From positions 482,070 through 546,069 of the forward strand of contig NZ_BMJC01000004.1 of NCBI RefSeq assembly GCF_014642875.1: 64,000 nt of DNA, in the 5' to 3' direction. Below, piece by piece: positions 43,314 to 53,296 of this stretch; the first letter of the stretch is position 1, and the number at the start of each line of letters is the position of its first letter. The notes below the pieces were generated by a model. The model made no database searches. It was not told the origin of the DNA and worked only from the letters and a program-made list of their open reading frames with translations. The translations under genes and the position numbers were made by a program. The stretch comes from Puia dinghuensis (GTDB taxonomy: Bacteria > Bacteroidota > Bacteroidia > Chitinophagales > Chitinophagaceae).

Positions 43314-45243
43314 ATTCCGCGTCATCCACTTTTACCGCATATTTCTTCTTCAGCTCGGCGATCCACTCATCCTCCAGGTAGGTTTGATAGTCATTGATCA
43401 CAAATCCCCTGGCGTCCCGGAAATTGCGAGGTGACCGCTCGTGATATATATTCAGGATGTAGGCAAAAGATATCGAATTGTCCGCCGTATTCGTTGAAAA
43501 AGGCGTATACAAGCCTGCGGTGAGGTCTGTCTTGTTCGGATTGGGGATCTGGGTCAGCTCATAGCGACCGGAATCCGCCTGGATGGCCAATGCGCCGCTA
43601 TCCGACATCTGCCGCCAGCCCGCGATGGGATGAGCCTGTAGCCGGGTCTTGAGGTCTTCCGCCGTCCGGGTGTTGTTACACGTGAACAACAGGGCATCCG
43701 CACTGGCTTCCCACCAATATTTGTCCTTATGCGCGTCATAGTATTTCCGCAGCCCGGCACTGTCGGTGGATGCCTTATCCCATATCTTCCGTTGCATGAT
43801 CTCGAACAACAGGTTCCCTTCCCTGAATTCCGTCAGTTGAAAGGCAAAGTCTTTATTATAATCTTCGAGATGATCGCGGTAGTAGCCCAGGGCCATCCGT
43901 TCGACAAAGCGGTCATACAGTTCTTTATCCGCATCGGCCCCACCGGACCGCGGTCCCCTCGATGCTCTTGCATAGTCCAGCCATTCCTTTAGCGTATAGG
44001 ACTGGTGTGAAAAAGAGAACAGGGTGGTGTTGTAGTCAAGACCCCTGAAACTCGAGAAGCCCATATTACGCATCGAGCTGTCGGTAAAGGCCCATAGATC
44101 GGATTCAGAAATGTTCGCGGGACGAAAATCGGCCTGTTGCTCGATACGGCTAAGCAGGGCCTTGCGTGATACCTCTATGCGGGGGTCGTTCAATACCTGT
44201 TGCTTCAGCACCGCAGCCGTTGGCTCGTCCCATTGGGTAGGGAAAGGTTTGCGGGCAATGCGTTTGAGGATATGGTAGCCAAAGGCGCTGGGGATGGGTT
44301 TGCTGATGGCGCCATCCCTGTCAAGGGAGAAAGCTGCTGCTTCAAAGGCTGAATCATAGCGCCCCACACCGAATTCGGGTAGTTCGCCCCCTTGCTGGTA
44401 AGAGAGATTGTCTGCGCTGTTGGCGCGCGCCAATGCGGCAAAGTCACCTCCTTGTTGCAGCAGGGCATAAATGGAGTCAGCTTTATGCTGTGTCGCCATC
44501 TGCATCGCACCCGTTGCCGAAGGCGGGTAGGCCACAAGGATCTGGGCGATCTTTATCCGGCCCAGGGATTTCCGTTCGCCGTCGTTGCGGAAGATATGGT
44601 ATCCGCCTTTCGTGCGGCAGGGCAAGGAGAATTTGCCGGGAGCAAGGGAATAAGCCACGCTCTCCAATGTGTACGGGAGGGTAAAGACCGTGATATAGCC
44701 AAGATTCCCGGCATTGCTCTTCACCGAAGGATCGTCCGAATATTGTAGCGCCGCATCGCCAAATTTTTTACCTTTTTTCAACGCCGCATAAACGCTCATC
44801 GCCTTTTCATACGCCGTTACCGTGTCGGCAGGGGTAGCGTTTTTTGGGAGTTGGATAAGGATATGCGAAAGCCGGATATCCTTTTGTCCTCTTTGAAAAG
44901 CTTCCTTTACCAGGCGGTCGAGACTCGTTTCGTCCTTCAGGTAACTCTCCGCTACCTGTGAGCGGAAGTTCTGTAGTTCTGTCCGCTGCCCGGCAAGGGT
45001 ATCCAATTGGGCATCATAGGCCGCCCGAACTTTCAATTTATAACGGATATAGAGCTCCAGGTAATCCCGGTAGGTTGTCGGGGTAGCCTTTTGCCCGGTA
45101 TTATTCTTACTGTACGCCTTCAGAAACTCTTCCCTGGAGACCGTGCTATGGTCGACCGTGAAAAGAGTCTGTGCTGAGATGCCGGACACGAACAGGAGAA
45201 GAAGGGTAGGGATAAGGAATCGCGTTTTGACCGGGATGCTCAT
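43297..45243 (-). CDS. Periplasmic chaperone with two parvulin domains
   Basis: A 648-residue exported protein with a signal peptide ending G-I-S-A-Q. Two consecutive PPIC (parvulin) domains follow a short N-terminal helical part: about 125-220 (R-L-S-H-I-L-I to G-G-Y-H-I-F) and about 230-335 (K-I-A-Q-I-L-V to F-G-Y-H-I-L). The C-terminal ~300 residues are helical and SurA-N-like. This resembles the long Bacteroidota peptidyl-prolyl isomerases that probably help fold outer-membrane proteins. It sits 4 nt downstream of the thioredoxin-like gene, suggesting a folding/redox operon. Confidence 0.82.
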   Translation of the reverse strand: MSIPVKTRFLIPTLLLLFVSGISAQTLFTVDHSTVSREEFLKAYSKNNTGQKATPTTYRDYLELYIRYKLKVRAAYDAQLDTLAGQRTELQNFRSQVAESYLKDETSLDRLVKEAFQRGQKDIRLSHILIQLPKNATPADTVTAYEKAMSVYAALKKGKKFGDAALQYSDDPSVKSNAGNLGYITVFTLPYTLESVAYSLAPGKFSLPCRTKGGYHIFRNDGERKSLGRIKIAQILVAYPPSATGAMQMATQHKADSIYALLQQGGDFAALARANSADNLSYQQGGELPEFGVGRYDSAFEAAAFSLDRDGAISKPIPSAFGYHILKRIARKPFPTQWDEPTAAVLKQQVLNDPRIEVSRKALLSRIEQQADFRPANISESDLWAFTDSSMRNMGFSSFRGLDYNTTLFSFSHQSYTLKEWLDYARASRGPRSGGADADKELYDRFVERMALGYYRDHLEDYNKDFAFQLTEFREGNLLFEIMQRKIWDKASTDSAGLRKYYDAHKDKYWWEASADALLFTCNNTRTAEDLKTRLQAHPIAGWRQMSDSGALAIQADSGRYELTQIPNPNKTDLTAGLYTPFSTNTADNSISFAYILNIYHERSPRNFRDARGFVINDYQTYLEDEWIAELKKKYAVKVDDAEFKKLP

Positions 45244-45247
45244 AATA

Positions 45248-46693
45248 TCAATTGGATTTTGGTTTGCGCATTTTTAGATTAATAACTTCATCCAGCTGCT
45301 GATAAGTAAGCTTTTTAGCAATGATGCGTTTGTCTTTGTCCAGTAAATAGAGGATGGGGGTTTGATACACATCGTACAACTGCCGGTAATTGGGTTGCCC
45401 TGCCTTCTCGGTTGCGTCGAGGTGCTCCTTGGTCTCATAAACGTGTATCCAATCGGTTAAATTGTGATCCTTAATGAATTGCAGCCAGGCTTCGCGTCCA
45501 CCGTCGACCATCACCCCATACAGCTTTACCCCCTCCTGTTTCCATTTTGCCTGGAAGATGGAGTCCACGTTTGGCACAATCTCCTTGCAATGGCTGCAGG
45601 TTGGGTCCCAAAAGCAAATGACGATATAGGGAGCCTGAACGTCGTAAAGGTTGCGGGGAGCGCCGGCGGTATCCACCATTTCCAGGTTGGCGGCCGGGGC
45701 ACCTATAAGATTGGCCATCAAGCTATAAGCACGGTTGTCCAAAAACTTCCGGTACTTTTCTGTAAAGAACTCCGCCTGCCCGGTATTGATATATTTTTCG
45801 AAGAGATGAACAAAGACAGCATCCTGGCCCATATATTCCGGGTTCACATACTTCTGGACAAAATAGACAAGGAGATATTGAAACATCGGTTTGCTGACCC
45901 GGGACTCCAGCAGCATCATGTCTGTTTCGCGTTCGATGGAATCCGGGTCGGGGGGCACCAGGTCGTGGAAATATTTATCCAGCCGGGGTTCGAAGACGGG
46001 TGTCCGGCTAAGCCGCTCGTCGGAAAAAGAGACCCCATCCCAATAGTGATCCTTGAAGAAGTGATAGGCGAAAAGACTGTCATATTTTCCGCCCGGCTGT
46101 TTGGAGGCTGGTGGAATGACGGGTTCTTTCAGCAGTTGGAAAAGGGTTGACAACAGGGAGTTGGGATATTTGATGCCAAGCGTCTGTCTGTAATCCTGTA
46201 TCTCGGTGTTGGCTTTCTTCATTTTTTCCTTGATCCGGGCGGAATCGGCCTTAGTATGCACGGTGGCCAGCTCTTTTTGCCCGGCTGTTATTTCCTTCCC
46301 TTTGGTGGCCGTATAGCGGGTGTAGGTCTGGAAGACGGTGTTATCCGGCGACCCTGTGAAAATAACGCTCCCGGGCAGATCGGTGGTGTCGGCGGCTACC
46401 GAGAAATGCTGGAGGCTGTCCAGCAGCAGTTCGAAGAGTACGGCCCTGCTGGGAGAGACCACGAAGTAAACTCCGCCTGGCAATCGCTCTTTGCCGCTAA
46501 AAACACCCTCGCCGCCGGCGTCAAGCTGCGCCGAATCCGCAAGGGCCCGAATCTTCCCATAATAATAACCCAGGTAGACCTTTCCGCTGGTGTAGGGCTT
46601 CAGGTGAAGGCGGATGGAATAACCGCTCTGTGGATAGGCTTTCAATAGCAGGCACGATAAAGTGGCCAGGAATAGGATCTTATACTTGTTCAT
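45248..46693 (-). CDS. TlpA-like periplasmic thioredoxin-fold protein
   Basis: A 481-residue exported protein with a signal peptide ending A-Y-P-Q. The N-terminal ~110 residues look like the DUF4369 beta domain common in Bacteroidota redoxins. A helical DUF5106-like middle follows, and the C-terminal thioredoxin domain (from about 335) has the redox centre C-S-H-C in D-P-T-C-S-H-C-K-E. It likely reduces or isomerises disulfides in the periplasm. It is co-transcribed with the parvulin chaperone gene, which it precedes by 4 nt, so both would act in envelope protein folding. It is divergent from rlmD with 31 bp between. Confidence 0.82.
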   Translation of the reverse strand: MNKYKILFLATLSCLLLKAYPQSGYSIRLHLKPYTSGKVYLGYYYGKIRALADSAQLDAGGEGVFSGKERLPGGVYFVVSPSRAVLFELLLDSLQHFSVAADTTDLPGSVIFTGSPDNTVFQTYTRYTATKGKEITAGQKELATVHTKADSARIKEKMKKANTEIQDYRQTLGIKYPNSLLSTLFQLLKEPVIPPASKQPGGKYDSLFAYHFFKDHYWDGVSFSDERLSRTPVFEPRLDKYFHDLVPPDPDSIERETDMMLLESRVSKPMFQYLLVYFVQKYVNPEYMGQDAVFVHLFEKYINTGQAEFFTEKYRKFLDNRAYSLMANLIGAPAANLEMVDTAGAPRNLYDVQAPYIVICFWDPTCSHCKEIVPNVDSIFQAKWKQEGVKLYGVMVDGGREAWLQFIKDHNLTDWIHVYETKEHLDATEKAGQPNYRQLYDVYQTPILYLLDKDKRIIAKKLTYQQLDEVINLKMRKPKSN

Positions 46694-46712
46694 ACGCCGG
46701 TAAAAATAGCAC

Positions 46713-46720
46713 TACTTTTG
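46713..46720 (+). promoter_or_regulatory. rlmD −7 element, 4 nt from GTG start
   Basis: An exact TAnnTTTG match (TACTTTTG) ends 4 nt before the GTG start at 46725, in the 31-bp space between the divergent genes. A TTG is present 24 nt upstream, slightly further than usual. Confidence 0.5.
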
Positions 46721-46724
46721 CAGC

Positions 46725-48134
46725 GTGAGAAAAAGAAGCAAAAAAATCGAATTGTCCAATATTCCGGTAGAGGCCTATGCGGCAGAAGGCAAATCCATTG
46801 CGCGCGTCGATGGAAAGGTCATTTTTATCGAGAATGCTGTCCCGGGTGATGTTGTCGATCTGCGGCTGGGTAAAAATAAAAAGGACTGGGCCGAGGGCTT
46901 TGTTACGGGCTTTCGCCAGTATTCCCCCAATCGGATAACCCCGTTCTGTTCGCATTTTGGTGTTTGTGGCGGCTGCCGCTGGCAGATGCTGCCCTACCCC
47001 CTGCAGCTGCAATACAAACAGCAACAGGTGGAGGATGTCCTGCGCCGGATAGGCAAGGTCGAATTGCCTGTTGTGACCCCCATCCTCGGCGCCCCGGAAT
47101 CCATCCACTACCGGAATAAGATCGAATACACCTTCTCCAGCCGCCGCTTCCTGCTGCCGCAAGAACTGCATGACCCGGCCGCTTCCCCCCACCAGGACGT
47201 AGCAGGGTTTCATGCAAAGGGCCTTTTCGACAAGGTGGTGGATATCGATACCTGTTACCTGCAGGAAGAGCCGACCAACCGCCTGCGCAAGGTGGTGAGG
47301 GATTTTGGGCTTGCGCGCAACCTGCCTTTCTATGATATCAAAGAACATCGCGGCTGGCTGCGTAACCTGCAGCTCCGCATCTGCACCACCGGGGAGATCA
47401 TGGCCAATCTCGTGCTGGGCTATGAGGACGAGAAACACACCCGGGAATTGACCGGTCTGCTGCTGCAACAATTTCCCGAACTGACGACTCTTTTGGTGAC
47501 GATCAACACCAAATGGAACGATAGCATCTGGGACCTGGAGCCCCGGGTGGTCCATGGAAAGGGATTCGTGATCGAACAATTGGAAGATTTTCGGTTTATT
47601 ATAGGGCCGAAATCCTTTTTTCAGACCAATACCCGCCAGGGCGAACAGCTTTACCGGGTAACGCGTGAATACGCTGAATTGACGGGGAGGGAAACCGTCT
47701 ATGATCTATATTGCGGCACCGGCAGCATCGGCATCTTTGTCAGCCGCCAGGCTGCGCGCATAGTAGGAGTGGAGGTCGTCCCGGAAGCCGTCGCCGATGC
47801 ACGGGAAAATGCTGCGCTCAACAATATTCCGCAGGCGCGATTCTTTGCCGGGGATGTCGTGGATATTTGTAATGAGGAGTTTTTTGCCCGCGAAGGCCGC
47901 CCCGATGTGATCATTACCGATCCGCCGCGCGCCGGCATGCACGAGGGACTGGTGAACAAGATCCTGGAGATAGAGGCGCCAACGGTGGTTTACGTAAGCT
48001 GCAATCCGGCCACCCAGGCAAGAGACCTCCATCTGCTGGATGCAAAATATGCCGTTACCCGGGTGCAGCCGGTGGACATGTTCCCGCATACCCATCATAT
48101 TGAAAATATCGTGCAATTGAAATTGAGGCGTTAA
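46725..48134 (+). CDS. rlmD: 23S rRNA (uracil-5-)-methyltransferase RlmD-like
   Basis: A 469-residue TrmA-family methyltransferase. An N-terminal TRAM domain (about 5-65) precedes the iron-sulfur cluster motif C-S-H-F-G-V-C-G-G-C-R. The Rossmann SAM-binding site is Y-D-L-Y-C-G-T-G-S-I-G, followed by D-P-P-R-A-G and the catalytic cysteine in V-S-C-N-P-A. It methylates uracil C5 in 23S rRNA (RlmD modifies U1939). RlmC-type activity cannot be excluded. The start is GTG 46725; the next Met would cut the basic N-terminal segment. Confidence 0.88.
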   Translation: MRKRSKKIELSNIPVEAYAAEGKSIARVDGKVIFIENAVPGDVVDLRLGKNKKDWAEGFVTGFRQYSPNRITPFCSHFGVCGGCRWQMLPYPLQLQYKQQQVEDVLRRIGKVELPVVTPILGAPESIHYRNKIEYTFSSRRFLLPQELHDPAASPHQDVAGFHAKGLFDKVVDIDTCYLQEEPTNRLRKVVRDFGLARNLPFYDIKEHRGWLRNLQLRICTTGEIMANLVLGYEDEKHTRELTGLLLQQFPELTTLLVTINTKWNDSIWDLEPRVVHGKGFVIEQLEDFRFIIGPKSFFQTNTRQGEQLYRVTREYAELTGRETVYDLYCGTGSIGIFVSRQAARIVGVEVVPEAVADARENAALNNIPQARFFAGDVVDICNEEFFAREGRPDVIITDPPRAGMHEGLVNKILEIEAPTVVYVSCNPATQARDLHLLDAKYAVTRVQPVDMFPHTHHIENIVQLKLRR

Positions 48135-48192
48135 TCGTAAATTGTGCGCTGAGAGAAGGCATACTGAATAAGACAAATCGAATAAGAACAAT

Positions 48193-48891
48193 ATGGTTAG
48201 ATTTAGAACCGGATCACCGAATTTTCCTCCCGGAATCAGGATATTACTCATTCTCAATGGCTTGATCTATTTAGCACAGAAGCTCCTTCCCGACATGACA
48301 GGGTGGGATGTGACGGAATGGGGTGCGCTTCATCATTGGTCATCGCCTCTGTTCAAACCCCACCAGATCATCACCCATATGTTCATGCATGATCCGCAAA
48401 ACTTTGGTCATATCCTTTTCAATATGTTCGCATTGTGGATGTTCGGCAGCATCCTGGAGAATTATTGGGGAACCAAGCGATTCCTGAATTTTTATATCAT
48501 CTGCGGCATCGGCGCCGCCGTTGTGCAAGTCTTGATGATCCCTTACGAAGCTGCCCGCTTCGCCCACGCGTCATATGTCCCGGAGGCTTGGCCACAGGTG
48601 ATCCAGGCGTACACCGAGCAGTATTCCATGATCGGGGCCTCGGGCGCCATCATGGGGGTCATGGCGGCATTCGCCTATCTGTTCCCCAATACAGAGCTAT
48701 TCATTTTCCTTATACCTGTACCCGTAAAGGCGAAATATGTCATCCCGGTATATGTCCTCATTGATCTTTTCGGCGGATTCGGCCGGCAGACGGGAGATAA
48801 TATTGGGCACTTTGCCCATCTTGGCGGGGCGCTTGTTGGCATCATCATTGTCATAATAATGAATAGGACAAACCGGCGGAATTTTTACTAA
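48193..48891 (+). CDS. Rhomboid intramembrane serine protease
   Basis: A 232-residue six-helix rhomboid. All landmarks of an active enzyme are present: H-I-L-F-N in helix 2 (H-x-x-x-N), catalytic Ser150 in G-A-S-G and His209 in A-H-L-G-G. It cuts transmembrane helices within the inner membrane. Substrate unknown. The next gene, 68 nt downstream, is a second rhomboid that has lost the catalytic residues, so the two may act as a pair. Confidence 0.88.
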   Translation: MVRFRTGSPNFPPGIRILLILNGLIYLAQKLLPDMTGWDVTEWGALHHWSSPLFKPHQIITHMFMHDPQNFGHILFNMFALWMFGSILENYWGTKRFLNFYIICGIGAAVVQVLMIPYEAARFAHASYVPEAWPQVIQAYTEQYSMIGASGAIMGVMAAFAYLFPNTELFIFLIPVPVKAKYVIPVYVLIDLFGGFGRQTGDNIGHFAHLGGALVGIIIVIIMNRTNRRNFY

Positions 48892-48959
48892 TTTCCCGCG
48901 AACATCCTATAGAGGCGTTTTGTAAATTGCATAGGAAGAAGAGCACAATAAACAACTGT

Positions 48960-49886
48960 ATGCGTGTAATGGAAGACAACTATCGCAAAAAAATGGTGTT
49001 GGGGCAGGACGGCAACGCACTGGTCCAATTAGTGGTCATCAATGCCGTGCTGTTTGCGATCCTGAAGCTGGTCTACGTTGTTTATATGGTCAATAACCTC
49101 TCCGATGCCGCCTATGAGAACAACGTCCTCTCCTGGTTTTTCGTGCCCGGCTCCCTTGATAAGCTGTCTACCCGCCCCTGGACCATATTGACCTTTATGT
49201 TCTCCGATGGGCATGTCTTCCGGTTTATCGGCAATATGGTCTGGCTATGGGGATTTGGCTATATTTTACAAGACCTCACCGGCAACCGCAAATTGATCCC
49301 CATTTACCTCTATGGCGGCATCGCCGGCGCCGTCTTCTTCCTCATCTGCTATGCTGTTTTCCCGCGGCTGCACGCCCAGGCGGGTCTTGTCGACCTGGCA
49401 GGGGCCAACGCCTCCGTCATCGCCATCGCCATCGCCACTACAACGGTAGCGCCGGATTACCGCATCTTCCCCATGATCAACGGGGGCATTCCCCTCTGGA
49501 TACTTACTGTGGTGTATCTGCTTATCAATTTCTCGACCATCTCTCATAGTGACACGGGCGCTTATATCGCCAACCTTTCCGGTGCAGGCGCAGGTTTCCT
49601 ATTCATCTACCGGCTGCGTAAAGGGCATGACGGAAGCATCTGGATAAACCGGTTCTTTGACTGGTGTAACGATCTTTTCAACCCGGACAAGAAAAAAAGG
49701 ACGCGCTCGCCAAAGGATGAATTCTATTACAAGGTCTCCGGTACCCAGCCGTTCAAAAAGATCCCTAACGTGACCCAACAACGCATCGACGAGATACTCG
49801 ACAAGATCAACCAGCAGGGCTATCGCTTCCTCACGGACGAGGAAAAAGAGATTCTGAAAAGGGCTGCGGACGAAGAAGAGTTGTAA
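48960..49886 (+). CDS. Rhomboid-like protein lacking the catalytic dyad
   Basis: A 308-residue protein with rhomboid topology and a C-terminal cytoplasmic tail ending in a D-E-I-L-D-K-I ... L-T-D-E-E-K-E-I-L helical segment known from other Bacteroidota rhomboids. Aligned by eye with its neighbour, catalytic Ser is replaced by Asn150 (G-A-N-A-S) and catalytic His by Asn205 (A-N-L-S-G); the H of H-x-x-x-N is also lost. A Ser at 152 is two positions off. It is therefore likely a pseudoprotease. The start is uncertain: ATG 48960 or 48969, since TTG 48927 lacks a good ribosome site. It may guide substrates to the active rhomboid upstream. Confidence 0.75.
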   Translation: MRVMEDNYRKKMVLGQDGNALVQLVVINAVLFAILKLVYVVYMVNNLSDAAYENNVLSWFFVPGSLDKLSTRPWTILTFMFSDGHVFRFIGNMVWLWGFGYILQDLTGNRKLIPIYLYGGIAGAVFFLICYAVFPRLHAQAGLVDLAGANASVIAIAIATTTVAPDYRIFPMINGGIPLWILTVVYLLINFSTISHSDTGAYIANLSGAGAGFLFIYRLRKGHDGSIWINRFFDWCNDLFNPDKKKRTRSPKDEFYYKVSGTQPFKKIPNVTQQRIDEILDKINQQGYRFLTDEEKEILKRAADEEEL

Positions 49887-49899
49887 CTTAGGACCACTC

Positions 49900-51036
49900 A
49901 TGGCCCGCCTAAGAAACTTTAGCCGCCGGTTGTTCATCACCTTGAACATCATTACAGTTATTCTGTTCCTGCTGGCCTGTGCGAATTCCTTCCTGCCTCC
50001 CGGTAAGTGGTGGCTGCTCTCCCTGCTGGGGCTTATTTTTCCCTTATTGTTGCTGATGCTGGTCTTGTTTTTTATCATCGGGCTGTTTATCTCCCACTAT
50101 CGGCCCTGGTCGGTGCTATCCCTGGGAGCCCTGCTGGTTGGCTGGACCAATATCCACAGTTTCTTCGCCATGCACCCGGGAAAGGGCTTCACCCTCGCAA
50201 AGCCGCCCGGCGCCCTGCGGATCATGACCTGGAACGTGCGCAGCTTCGACGTCTTCATCACCGCGAAGAGAGGAGCCTCGGGCCATCGCATCAAAATGAT
50301 GAATTTTATCGACAGTCTGCACCCTGATGTACTTTGCCTGCAGGAATTCTTCGAATCCTACCACCCCAACGACACGCCCAATATTTCTTATATCGAACAG
50401 CAGCTGCACTTTCCTTACCATGTCTTTTCACACGACTATGGCCGTTACGATGGGAAATGGGCGGCCGGGGTGATCATTTTTTCGCGTTATCCCATCGTCG
50501 ATTCGATGACCATACATTATTCAAAGCCCGATCGCGTGCCTGCCACCGAGAGCCTCCTTGCCGCGGATATCCAGCTCGGTGACGATACGCTAAGGGTTTT
50601 TACCACCCACCTCCAGTCCGTCCTGTTCCGCAGTAAGGACTACCATGACATCGAGATCATCAAGAATGTCGACGACAGCATCCTGATGGCTTCCAAATCC
50701 ATTGCAAAAAAACTGGGCTACGCCTTTAAGCACCGGGGTGACCAGGCGGAAGAGGTCCGCGTCCGGCTGGACAGGAGCCCTTACCCCGGCATCATCTGCG
50801 GGGATTTTAATGATGTCCCCAATTCCTATACGTACTTCACTATCCGCAGAGACTGGAAAGATGCATTCCTGCAAAAAGGGTTCGGTATCGGCAGAACCTT
50901 TGTACATATTTCCCCTACGCTGCGTATTGACTACATTCTCACCGACCCGCAGTTCGACATCCTCCAGTGCAGGAAATTCTCGGTTCCCTGGTCGGACCAT
51001 AACCCCGTAGTCGCGGATGTGAAATTGACTCCCTAG
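49900..51036 (+). CDS. Membrane-anchored endonuclease/exonuclease/phosphatase protein
   Basis: A 378-residue protein with three N-terminal transmembrane helices (about 12-32, 40-66, 68-92) followed by an EEP domain (about 105-375). EEP landmarks: M-T-W-N-V-R, L-C-L-Q-E with the metal-binding Glu, C-G-D-F-N-D-V-P-N and a C-terminal W-S-D-H-N-P-V. These are the DNase I / sphingomyelinase-like catalytic residues. In Bacteroidota such anchored EEP proteins are common, and substrate (nucleic acid, phospholipid or inositol phosphate) is unknown. It begins 13 nt after the pseudo-rhomboid gene, so it may be in one operon with the two rhomboids. Confidence 0.82.
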   Translation: MARLRNFSRRLFITLNIITVILFLLACANSFLPPGKWWLLSLLGLIFPLLLLMLVLFFIIGLFISHYRPWSVLSLGALLVGWTNIHSFFAMHPGKGFTLAKPPGALRIMTWNVRSFDVFITAKRGASGHRIKMMNFIDSLHPDVLCLQEFFESYHPNDTPNISYIEQQLHFPYHVFSHDYGRYDGKWAAGVIIFSRYPIVDSMTIHYSKPDRVPATESLLAADIQLGDDTLRVFTTHLQSVLFRSKDYHDIEIIKNVDDSILMASKSIAKKLGYAFKHRGDQAEEVRVRLDRSPYPGIICGDFNDVPNSYTYFTIRRDWKDAFLQKGFGIGRTFVHISPTLRIDYILTDPQFDILQCRKFSVPWSDHNPVVADVKLTP

Positions 51037-51055
51037 AGGGGCGCCAGGGGCCCCT
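51037..51055 (+). terminator. Short GC-rich hairpin after the EEP gene
   Basis: A 6-bp stem (51037-51042 with 51050-51055) directly after the stop codon, followed by a short T-rich stretch. Weak, but in the right place to separate the rhomboid/EEP unit from cysS. Confidence 0.4.
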
Positions 51056-51098
51056 TGTTCGTGGCCTTGTTCGCGCGAAAACCGTATCTTCGGGCCGT

Positions 51099-52610
51099 AT
51101 GAGTCAGTTAAAAGTTCATAATTCATATACCCGGCAGAAAGAAGTCTTTACCCCCCTCACGGCCGGCCACGTCGGCATGTATGTGTGCGGTCCTACTGTC
51201 AGCGGCGAAAGCCATCTCGGCCATGCCCGTCCAACCATCACGTTTGATTTTATTTACCGCTACCTGCTCCACCTGGGCTATAAGGTAAGGTATGTACGCA
51301 ATATCACCGATGCCGGTCACTTCGAGGAAGAAGGGCGCGAGGCGGAAGATAAGATCTCCAAAAAAGCGGTGCTCGAAAAATTGGAGCCGATGGAGCTGGT
51401 GCAGAAATACACCAATCTCTTTCATTGGGCCATGCGCCAGTTCAACAACCTGAACCCCAGCATTGAACCCACCGCTACCGGTCACATCGTCGAACAGATC
51501 GGGATGATAGAAACGATCATCCGGGAAGGATATGCTTATGTGGTGAACGGCTCCGTCTACTTCGACGTAAAAAAATATGCTGCGCAATATCCCTATGGAA
51601 AGCTCAGCGGCAGGGTGTTGGACGATCTGCTGGAGACGACCCGTGATCTCGAAGGCCAGGAGGAAAAACGCAACCGGCAGGATTTTGCCCTTTGGAAAGC
51701 CGCCCCGCCCGAACATATCATGCGCTGGCAAAGCCCCTGGGGCGAAGGCTTCCCCGGCTGGCATATCGAGTGCTCCGCGATGAGCACAAAATATCTCGGT
51801 ACCGAGTTCGATATCCATGGCGGTGGGATGGACCTTATGTTCCCGCATCATGAAAGCGAGATCGCGCAGAGCACCATCTGCAACCATCGGGTGCCCGCCC
51901 GGTATTGGATCCATAACAACATGATCACCATCAACGGGAAAAAAATGGGCAAAGCCTATGGGAACCAGATCCGGCTGTCGGAGATGTTCACCGGCAAACA
52001 CCCCTTGTTGCAACAGGCCTACTCACCGATGACGATCCGCTTTTTTATTCTCCAGACGCACTATCGCAGTACGCTTGACTTTAGCAATGAAGCGCTGCAG
52101 GCCGCGGAGAAAGGGCTCAAGCGGCTGTGGGAGGCATACGATCTGTTGAAGAAGCTGGTGGCCGACGAAGGCGAAGGCAATGGCAGCCCTGCAACGACGG
52201 CCGATCCGGCGCTCGACGACAAGGTGACCAAACAGCTGCGGGAGATGGACGAATTTATGAAAGATGATTTCAACACGGCCAAGGTGCTGGCCAATCTGTT
52301 CGAGCTCGTGCCTGTCATCAATTCCCTCAAAGGTGGTCAGATCCGCCGCGATGCGCTCAGTCCCGCGACCCTTCAGCTGATGAAGCGTTATTTTACCGAT
52401 TATATTGAAAATATTTTGGGCCTGAAAGGGGAATCCACGGGGGATGATCAAAAGCTCAGCGGGGTGATGGAGCTGCTCATCGACATCCGGCGCGATGCCC
52501 GTTCGAAGAAGGACTATTCGACTTCTGATAAGATCCGCAACCAGCTGTTGCAGCTGGGCATTGTGCTGAAGGATGAGAAGGATGGGGGAGTGAGTTATAC
52601 GTTTGCTTAA
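51099..52610 (+). CDS. cysS: Cysteinyl-tRNA synthetase
   Basis: A 503-residue class I aminoacyl-tRNA synthetase. The HIGH signature is H-L-G-H (in [10 protein letters not shown]). Zinc ligands are Cys in Y-V-C-G-P-T, Cys in H-I-E-C-S-A-M-S and the H-H-E of F-P-H-H-E-S. The KMSKS loop is the variant K-M-G-K-A. The C-terminal DALR-like domain follows. It charges tRNA-Cys. A TATCTTCG motif (one mismatch to TAnnTTTG) lies 6 nt before the ATG. Its stop overlaps the stop of the convergent mnmD gene by 4 nt. Confidence 0.94.
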   Translation: MSQLKVHNSYTRQKEVFTPLTAGHVGMYVCGPTVSGESHLGHARPTITFDFIYRYLLHLGYKVRYVRNITDAGHFEEEGREAEDKISKKAVLEKLEPMELVQKYTNLFHWAMRQFNNLNPSIEPTATGHIVEQIGMIETIIREGYAYVVNGSVYFDVKKYAAQYPYGKLSGRVLDDLLETTRDLEGQEEKRNRQDFALWKAAPPEHIMRWQSPWGEGFPGWHIECSAMSTKYLGTEFDIHGGGMDLMFPHHESEIAQSTICNHRVPARYWIHNNMITINGKKMGKAYGNQIRLSEMFTGKHPLLQQAYSPMTIRFFILQTHYRSTLDFSNEALQAAEKGLKRLWEAYDLLKKLVADEGEGNGSPATTADPALDDKVTKQLREMDEFMKDDFNTAKVLANLFELVPVINSLKGGQIRRDALSPATLQLMKRYFTDYIENILGLKGESTGDDQKLSGVMELLIDIRRDARSKKDYSTSDKIRNQLLQLGIVLKDEKDGGVSYTFA

Positions 52611-53257
52611 TGCGGTTTGATTGCCCTTAGAATTTCGCGCTTCCCCGGCGGACCCGGCAGTTTCTCCGTCTTGAATCCCACCGCCCGCAAGGCTCGCCGC
52701 ACCGCGCCTTTACAGCAATACGTGACTACTATGGCCCCCGGCGCAAGCTGCCCATACAATCGTCCAAATACTTCCTCCGTCCACAGCTCGGGCTGCGCCA
52801 CCGGGTCAAAAGCATCGTAATAGACCAGGTCGGCTGGTTCACGAAGGTCGTAGTCGCGGATATCTCCACGGCTTTTAAGAAGGCGAAACCCCGGCTGCAC
52901 TTCCATCGGCTCTTCCCATGGGGTACTGTGCAGCCGTTCGAAAAGGGACTGGCAGTCCGGCCGGCCGAGCACTTCACAATAGTTCAATTCCTTCACCATG
53001 GTTAACGGAAGTGGAATCGTTTCCACCGTCTCGTATTGTATAGGCCGGCCTTCCATCAGCGTCAACAAAGCATTCAGTCCTGTCCCAAACCCCATCTCAA
53101 AAACGCGTAAGGGCCTGCCCTGTGCCGCTTTGAGCCCGGCGTCAATAAAGATATGCCGCGACTCCTGCACCGCGCCAAAGGTGGAATGATAGGTAACCCC
53201 GCCTGCGCCTTCCAGGGTATGAGAACCGTCTTTGGTAACAATTATCTTCAAAGACAT
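52607..53257 (-). CDS. mnmD: tRNA mnm5s2U methyltransferase MnmD-like
   Basis: A 216-residue protein of the DUF752/MnmD family, the methyltransferase half of E. coli MnmC. SAM-binding motif E-M-G-F-G-T-G-L-N sits about 55 residues in, and the Y-D-A-F-D-P acidic motif and the [10 protein letters not shown] segment follow. It adds the last methyl group of 5-methylaminomethyl-2-thiouridine at the tRNA wobble base. I chose ATG 53257, which fits the family N-terminus K-I-I-V-T-K-D-G-S; a longer in-frame version overlaps the divergent glycosylase gene. The oxidase half of MnmC is absent, as usual for stand-alone MnmD. Confidence 0.87.
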   Translation of the reverse strand: MSLKIIVTKDGSHTLEGAGGVTYHSTFGAVQESRHIFIDAGLKAAQGRPLRVFEMGFGTGLNALLTLMEGRPIQYETVETIPLPLTMVKELNYCEVLGRPDCQSLFERLHSTPWEEPMEVQPGFRLLKSRGDIRDYDLREPADLVYYDAFDPVAQPELWTEEVFGRLYGQLAPGAIVVTYCCKGAVRRALRAVGFKTEKLPGPPGKREILRAIKPH

Positions 53258-53296
53258 TGGACAAAATTCTACATTTAAGGGAAAACCGCAAATTCC

